Part shown: positions 57,801 through 64,000 of the stretch, in pieces
How the letters are laid out: every line of letters starts with the position of its first letter
How positions within the stretch are numbered: position 1 is the first letter of the stretch
Assembly: GCA_030704615.1 (NCBI GenBank)
Contig: CM060731.1
Coordinates: 59,872,756 to 59,936,755, forward strand
Source of the DNA: Takakia lepidozioides
Taxonomy: Eukaryota; Streptophyta; Takakiopsida; Takakiales; Takakiaceae
Reading direction: 5' to 3'
Length of the DNA stretch: 64,000 bases
The notes under the pieces: generated by a model
The model's database searches: none
What the model was told of the DNA's origin: nothing
The model's input: the letters and a program-made list of their open reading frames with translations, nothing else
Program-made: the position numbers and the translations under genes

Positions 57801-59060
57801 ATTCTACGAGATTCTTCGCTAGCACTTGTTCCTTTATACAAACAATCCTTCTCCTCAGCAAAAAAACCAAGCCAAACGCTGGTCTTCCAGCTGGGACCGT
57901 CTCGGGATCTGCCAGATCAACAATATCTAGGTAAATAATGCCTTTAAGTCACTACAAACCATAGCCCCCATTGTTGGACAGGCTAGAGCAACCACTGGTT
58001 ATCAAGACATCATTAGCTCTCTACCTCAACCGTGGATTGCATCTCTTCAAGTTGGTCCATCTCTTCCCTCCCTCCCTTTTTGGGCACTGGTCATCTTGCA
58101 AAATAACCTTACCATTTCTTTTGTCACAGACATCGTTCCCACCCACCACTCTGTATTTTTATTCAGCATAGACCCTACATCCCTCACTCTTACCCTTCTC
58201 TCAATAAACCCATTGAACATACCTCCAGGGCACTTACCTATGTCAGAATATGCGGATGGTCGATTCCAGGCAAACCCCTGGACCCCAAACCAGATCTCCT
58301 TACACCACTGCAGCAATGGCTGGACTACAACACCTTTGTTTGAATTCTGGGTCGTCCACTGGCTGAGTTGGAGCTTGACCCAATGGAGTGGTCATGGAAG
58401 TTTGCTAGGGAGCCTGAGCCCTTCTTCTCCTACACCATAAGGAAAGGTTACAAAGTCCTCTCCAATTTTCACTGCCTGAAGAATAAGTGGGAAGCCAAAT
58501 GGGACCACTACGGCTTCAGGAACAAAAACTGGCCAACCATATGGGGCTCTGTTTGGATCAAAAGTCGACCAGCAAAAATAGCAGCCTTCCTCTGGCAAGT
58601 GACAAATAGGGTGCTAAAAGTGGGGGAGTGGCTGCAATTCCAGGCAGCTCTTTTATGTAAATGTTGTACACACAACAACATGGAATCCCTTGAGCATTGT
58701 CTCCTTCAATGTCAAGTGCCAGCCAAGGTTTGGCCTCTGGTGAGAGTGTTCTACAGATTCTGGAACCCTAGGGTCTTATCCCCCCTGGACATCCTTTTAA
58801 ATTACAATCAGGGATTTAAACAGAGAGCTATATCTTGCCCTATGTTTGAAACCCTCATGAGCTCCACACTTTGGCACCTATGGAAAGCCCGTTGCAAAAA
58901 GACCTTTTCGGGTGACACCCTAACCATTTCTGCCTTGCTTGCATATATCTTCTATGATCTGGGGATAGAATCAAGGAAATATTGGTCCAAAACATGTGCA
59001 AATATTGAGCGGAATTCAAGCAATGCAACAGCAATTCATGCTACCTTCCAGAGCACCTAG
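54867..59060 (+). pseudogene. L1-type LINE ORF2: endonuclease, reverse transcriptase, zf-RVT
   Basis: Begins MILNITSWNIRGLGADPL (APE endonuclease motif WNIRGL). It continues with LQEHKLDPTQ, WIVVGDFNMIESQEDRRG and FDHAPISLTI. Reverse-transcriptase blocks are NNKSPGMDGIPVEFYKALWP, NISNYRPITLLNVAYKIMAK, PNQTGFVKGRCILDNLLLAQ, LLLDFEKAFDRVE, RSVRQGC and FVDDTFLML (catalytic pair kept as FVDD near 57005). The C-terminus at 58368-59060 has the plant zf-RVT region (WIKSRPAKIAAFLWQVTNRV, then LEHCLLQC). Stops and frameshifts occur near 54950, 55403, 55580, 56265, 56700-56830, 57590 and 57820. The element is dead but its domain order is complete. Confidence 0.85.
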
Positions 59061-59695
59061 GGCCTCCGTGGACTTATCTGCAACTCCCCAGAGATCGACA
59101 ACTGCATCTGGAATGACCTTCCACCCGCTTGCTGGCGTGACCATTGCTCAACCCTGCACAATGTCTCCTAAGTTCGATCGAGATATCAACTGGAAGCACC
59201 TTAGGCCCTCATCGTCTGCTTCCAGGCTTCAGTACAGATAGGGTTGTTTCACTTTCCAAGGGATAACAAGGTTCTCGGTTCTCATGGGGTGCATCCAATT
59301 TGGAAGGGATCAGACGATACCAACTTGCTTCCTTTTCTATGATGTTTTGAATGATAGTTTTTGGGCAACGAGTTCCTGAGGTGTTCTTCTCTAGCATTCA
59401 TAAAATGCAAACTGGGTTACCATGCATAGCTTAGGGCTCTGCTATTGAATTCCCATAGTCAGGCGATCGTGCAGACATAGTAGCTTCACTCTTAGTTGCA
59501 GCCCTAGGGCAAATAGATCTTCTTCACTGATCATTCTCTCGTACTGAGAGGAAGGGTTCGTTCTTCTCTGTTTGCAGTGTGTGCGCCTTATGGCTCATCC
59601 GGGGTTTTAATTTTTTTCCCCACAATAACTTATAACAAAGTTCTCAAGGGCTATTAATCCTTTCTGCTAAAAATAATAGTAATAATAATAAACTG

Positions 59696-60162
59696 TATAG
59701 AAGGGTCTTCTTCACACTTCTCTTCATGCCCTTGTAAGTCTGGCAGAACCTACCGACCAGTCCTCTTCAAAAAGGTGGTATGTGCTTTTGTTGCTGCTTT
59801 ACAAACCTTAATCAAATGTGACATAACAAATTTTATCAATTTTTCTCTCTTAGATTATCAAAAGGAGGACAATTCTACCCACATGATAGAAGTGTATCAC
59901 TTCCTTTCGTGCACATACCAGTAATCCCCAGAAGAACAAACCCCATCTTGGAAATGTAAAAGCATGGATTTCTTCAACCTTGCCAAGTCCTTGCAGCGTT
60001 AAGCCTCTTTAAGCTAAGTTGCAGCTCCTCCCGTTTCTTCTGTTTCAACAAGCGTAGCTCATCCACCCCCCTCTTTCTCATTTTCATACCTCATCTTTAA
60101 GGGTTGCAACTTTTCTTGCAACTTGTCAAGTTCCGTTTGACCCAGTGTGCTGTAGTTGCAAG
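59696..60162. other. Spacer between LINE and CACTA element
   Basis: No gene recognised. Confidence 0.35.
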
Positions 60163-60229
60163 ACACACTACAACAAATTGCGGCTTTTACGTCTCTGTGT
60201 TATGACTGCAAATGCAGTCATGGAAGCCA

Positions 60230-60690
60230 TTTACGACTTCCTGACTCTGCAGACGTAAAGACCTAGTCAGTTGTGACATGGCAGATATGACTCTCCAGGC
60301 TGGCTGTCACGTGGCGCCAGAGCAGCTGTGGGGGTAGTCATACACGCTGGCTTTACTGAATGACTGAACGGACAGTGTAGTCCATGTCAGCGGCTGTGCA
60401 AGAGTGGCACGTGCTCGATGCAGGAAATGACACGTGGCAGAGTGTTTAGCTCTCCATGACTGCGAACTATGACTACGAGTGTGCTAATCCGGTTGCAACA
60501 CGTGGCGCGTTTCAGTTTTTACACGTGGTCCATCAACAGATTGACATGTGTCATGATGGGTTTTGGGGTGTATTGCTATTTTTTTACATATTTGTATTTC
60601 TGCCACGTGGTGTAGTACTATTGGAGAGTGAAAATAGATGTAGTCATTATTATGACTATGATAGCAGTCATGTACATGTCTATTACAACA
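60230..60690. repeat. Left subterminal repeat region of the CACTA element
   Basis: Several copies of (C/T)ATGACT(G/A)C(G/A)A-like and GCAGTCATG words in both orientations (about 60207, 60220, 60456, 60468, 60650, 60668). Likely transposase-binding sites. The 81-codon frame at 60456-60701 is a by-product of this region. Confidence 0.6.
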
Positions 60691-61309
60691 ATGAAATATA
60701 ATATATAATACAAAGAGAACAAGGCAGCAAGACATAACTGCTACAAACTAAGCAAAACCAAGAGATTGCATACCATCTCTATTTACCAATCTATTTATCA
60801 TTATCATTTTTGTTGCGATCTAAAAATACATTAAATAGTCGCAAGTTCTCATGTGAATCATTTTGTCTAACTATAACACTTTGAAAAGTGTTCACCCAGA
60901 ATCTTCTAACTACTCATGTATTCCATCAATCTGCAACCCATCAAAAACGGCTTGCATGGCTTTAACAATTACTACAGCAAGGACATTTGTTTGTTTTCCA
61001 AGTTCTTGCATAAGATGCACCAACCAATATTGCATTGTGAGACACTCACTCGCTATACTCCAAGGCGTCCAGAGAAGGTCACTGAGCAACCTGCCAAGGC
61101 GGAAACAATTAAGAGAATTATCTAATACCATATATGAAAAACCAATGCCAGTGTTGTTTATGGTAACTTCTATCCCATGTCCTAAACAAACCAAAGCAAA
61201 AAGGTTGGTGTGTATTGGCGAAGTCGTCAGATACTTCACAAAGAAACATGCACTAAAAATGAAACCCAGGATGATAGGAAGGTCACTCACGTTTATACAA
61301 AGACATCTT

Positions 61310-62340
61310 GCCCATTGCCCAGCACCCTGCGTCACCCACACTCTATCTCTATTCCTTCAGCTATCCATGCCTTTGCACAAATCAAGCATTCATCCTTGCC
61401 TTGCTGCTAGCAGCTGACAATGACAGCCTACATTTGTTCTAGGAAACATCCAACTCAGCGTAGCACACTAGTTTCTATGCTGAATTGCGTCTGCTACTCT
61501 CTGAAATGTAGCAGGCATTCACTTTTCTGCCCCGGTTGACCCATCAGTGATTGGGCTCAGATAAGTATTCATTCCACAGCTTCTCCTCATCTCTGTTACC
61601 TATTTTTTGACACTTTCCTGTTGTCACATTGGCAGTATCATGTCAAAGTCACTCCAAACTAGATTCACTCAACCAGCTAACTTGCAGAATTGAACATGTA
61701 AATTTAGGGCCGATTCTGATAAGAGGGAAAAACAGGGTGAAATGTGTTGAAGAAGATGCCTTCATTAGCAGTGCCTGATTTATCACTTGTGCCGCTGCTC
61801 CCAGTTGACCATCTACCCATGCAGGTTTCTTGTAGCTATTGATCCACAGGGAATCACAGGTAATCTTGTGCTTGAAATCTGGCCTTCTTGGATGAATCTG
61901 GACCCACACGAAATCCCTGCTCCTTCAGCTATCCATGCCTCTGCACAAATCCTGCATACATCCTCGTCTTGCTGCTAGCAGCTGACAATGACAGCCTAGA
62001 ATTGTCAAAGCAAACACTAGCAGGGAAAACAGGGTGAAATATGTTGAAGAAGGTACCTTCATCATTTTCTCCATCATTTGCTTTCAGGTGTCCAAAGCCC
62101 CATCCCGCGCTCCTGCTCTGCACACCTTTCAAGCATTGCATTCCACGACACCACATCTAGTTCAGCCATAGTGTTGAACACTCCCTTGGCATCCTCAATG
62201 CTCCCACATTTAGCATACATGGCCACCAGAGCCATGTTCAGGATGACATCTGGTACAATTGCAGATTTGATGATGTCACCAGGGAGTAGTTAGGTAATGT
62301 CGGATTGGTCAGTGAGAACCACCACGGTGCAGCTGAGTGG
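61310..62340 (-). pseudogene. Captured PPR gene fragments inside the CACTA element
   Basis: On the minus strand 62281-62083 encodes an uninterrupted piece: [55 protein letters not shown], then a stop. To the left lie two copies of the PPR leader (61340-61440 and 61860-61995) and a block at 61480-61640 shared with 10110-10280. To the right the phrase ACCACCACGGTGCAGCTGAG also occurs at about 15885. The cargo therefore holds at least two rearranged pieces of PPR genes of the family at 3.7-16 kb. Confidence 0.75.
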
Positions 62341-62540
62341 GCAGAGATTGCCAATATTCGTGGTCAAACATGTTTGACCTGTGTTGCGCAGAGTCCGAAG
62401 CCATGCAGTCGCATATACGCCTTCTCCAGACCTGCATTATGACTTCAAAAGCATTTTACGACTGCAAATGGCATTTCTGCCACAAATCTGTCATGACTGC
62501 GCACCCATGGGAGTCATAAAAGCCGCAATCTGTTGTAGTG

Positions 62541-64000
62541 ACAGCCAACATCGCATTCCTCACAATATAGTTCTCTTAAATTTAAAACAAGAAATCGTGA
62601 AACACTATACGTAATCTGATAGAGGCTTATTGACAAACTATTTCATTGTAAATCTAGAAAATAACCAACGAACAATGTTCTTCTTACTGTGAAGACATTT
62701 CTGTCACTTAGCTCCATGGTCCATCTCCTTCACCAGAGCATAGTAAGTAATCTCCAGCCGATGCATCCCCGCTGGTTATTCTTTGAGCAAGTCCTTCCAC
62801 ATACAACTTATTTTTCCCACCTTAGGCTCTCTAATCGGAACTGGATTGTCTTTTATTTTCTGGAGAGGATGTCAATCACTCTTCTGATTTCATCCGCTCT
62901 TCCAATTACTCGATCCTACTTCCTTGCCTCCTCCTCCCATATCGAACTAGAGCCTCAAACCTTGCATCTCTTGTCTTCATAGCTTCAAGATTTTTCTCAA
63001 GAATAAAGACCAAAAACTGAAACACTCTCAATGAGACACACATTTCCCCTTCCACATCCAATTCCCAATTCCCAAAATATCCCTTAGGCGCAATACTCAA
63101 TTGATTTTTGGCCGAGAGATCCTAATTTCACTATAAGATCTTTGGCTAGATGTTTGCGACAATTGGAGAAACCAACATGTTGTGAATCAAGAAGAATTTT
63201 TTACCACCCAATGGAAGGTGATTTCTTTGAAATCCTAATGAGAAAAAAATCCACATGTTTGGATGTTTTGAAGTATTGTTCTGAAGAGGATAGAAGAAGA
63301 CCGGTGCATTGCCATGAAGATTGTATCTAAAATGGACAATTGTGTCAAAGACAACAAGAATAGGTGGATGTTGGCGTTACTATCGTTGCTCACCACGAAA
63401 TGGGTGTTTGAAGGAATTCAACTTGGTTTCCTCATGGTTGGTCATAAGTATGAGGATATTGATGTTTACTTTAGTTACCTTTCGAAGAAATTGAAGTAGA
63501 ACAACACATGTGTCTTTTTTGATCTCATGAAAATTTTCATGGTATCTCAGGAGCTGCAGTTTATTTCGCAAATCACTCAAGAAGTTCCAGACTTCAAATA
63601 TTTTGTTGATGGCTTTATTTTGGACGGAAACGATGCGTTAGTAATGGATATTTTTTGGTTTTTTGTTGATTCGGAGCAATGACTTGTAATGCAATAGAAA
63701 AAATCTGTAACAGATTTGTATTAGCTTCCAAAAAATAGCAATGTCAAAATGAGGAAAACAAGAGTTGATGGTTCTTCTATGCTTCCGATTGGAGGCCGAA
63801 ATCAGTATATAAGAGACCTATTTGGGAAAATGATGAGGATTCATCGGAGAAACGGTCTTGCATCAAGTCTGATAACCACAATGTCATTAATTGAAATGTA
63901 AAACCACAATAAAATTGCAGAGCATATATCATGTTTGAAAATCTTTCCAATGGCCGAATCTACATGAAGAATGTACCTAACTAAGAAAGTCTAATGCTCC
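62541..64000. other. Intergenic to window end, nothing recognised
   Basis: Short frames at 62689-62982 and 63142-63499 (plus) look partly protein-like (for example TTKWVFEGIQLGFLMVGHKY) but show no known domain or splice pattern. Confidence 0.3.

Larger units (their letters stand above)
52600..59695 (+). mobile_element. L1-type LINE, long but inactive
   Basis: Holds the ORF1 and ORF2 remnants above and a 3' region with GTGTGCGCCTTATGGCTC, CCGGGGTTTTAATTTTTTTC and a tail of AATAATAGTAATAATAATAA at about 59670-59690. The 5' end is uncertain: it lies after the poly(A) of the dispersed repeat at 52038 and before ORF1. I found no target-site duplication. It is a different family from the RTE-like LINE at 11323-15559. 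Confidence 0.7.
60166..62540. mobile_element. Non-autonomous CACTA transposon carrying PPR fragments
   Basis: The left end reads CACTACAACAAATTGCGGC followed by TTTTACG. The right end is its reverse complement with two mismatches (CATAAAAGCCGCAATCTG, then TTGTAGTG, ending at 62540). The element is flanked by the 3-bp duplication ACA (60163-60165 and 62541-62543), the hallmark of the CACTA superfamily. Subterminal DNA on both sides is packed with short words such as TATGACTGC, GCAGTCAT and TTTACGACT, the kind bound by CACTA transposases. No transposase is encoded. The interior at about 61310-62340 is PPR-derived. Confidence 0.85.

Noticed and set aside
60484-60735. His/Cys-rich minus-strand frame in the CACTA element
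   Set aside because: Arises from subterminal repeats rich in ATGACT words; no domain.

Overview
This is nuclear DNA of a land plant. The evidence is an MCA-type calcium-channel gene pair with plant intron structure, a ZDP/PNKP-type DNA 3'-phosphatase, many intron-free PLS-class pentatricopeptide repeat (PPR) sequences with E and DYW domains, plant L1-type LINEs and a CACTA transposon. The number of decayed DYW-type PPR copies and the transposon-rich spacing suggest a seed-free plant, most likely a fern. That is inference: no single sequence here fixes the species.

Layout. 1-3.3 kb: an inverted-repeat element, a lone CACTA-like end and a broken gene of unknown family. 3.7-11.1 kb (minus strand): three decayed PPR-DYW copies, one nearly complete and two rearranged or fragmentary. 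11.3-15.6 kb: a LINE with RTE-like features, bounded by a 15-nt target-site duplication and inserted in the leader of the third PPR copy. 16-26 kb: mostly non-coding, with a decayed second reverse transcriptase, a tRNA-Leu(UAA)-like fragment, a dispersed A-tailed repeat and weak ORFs. 27.6-36.2 kb: a tandem pair of MCA genes, the first truncated and the second carrying the full MCA plus PLAC8 architecture. 37.3 kb: a 5'-truncated copy of the same LINE. 38.5-44.7 kb: scattered possible exons of an unidentified gene, with a long plus-strand PPR ORF between them. 45.1-50.3 kb: a polynucleotide 3'-phosphatase gene whose linker exon pair is repeated four times. 51.8-59.7 kb: a second dispersed-repeat copy, then a long decayed L1-type LINE. 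60.2-62.5 kb: a CACTA element with exact ends, a 3-bp target duplication and captured PPR fragments. 62.5-64 kb: nothing recognised.

The likely working genes are MCA copy 2 and the phosphatase. MCA copy 1 could encode a short MCAfunc-only protein, and the 41.8 kb PPR ORF could still be expressed without its broken DYW tail. The PPR sequences share diagnostic leader and repeat segments across the whole window, so they come from one recently expanded family. No wholly new multi-gene system is evident. The most notable signals are the Asn at the position of the essential MCA aspartate, the LINE whose stop codon lies 6 nt from its 3' end, the fourfold exon amplification in the phosphatase gene, and the PPR-carrying CACTA element.
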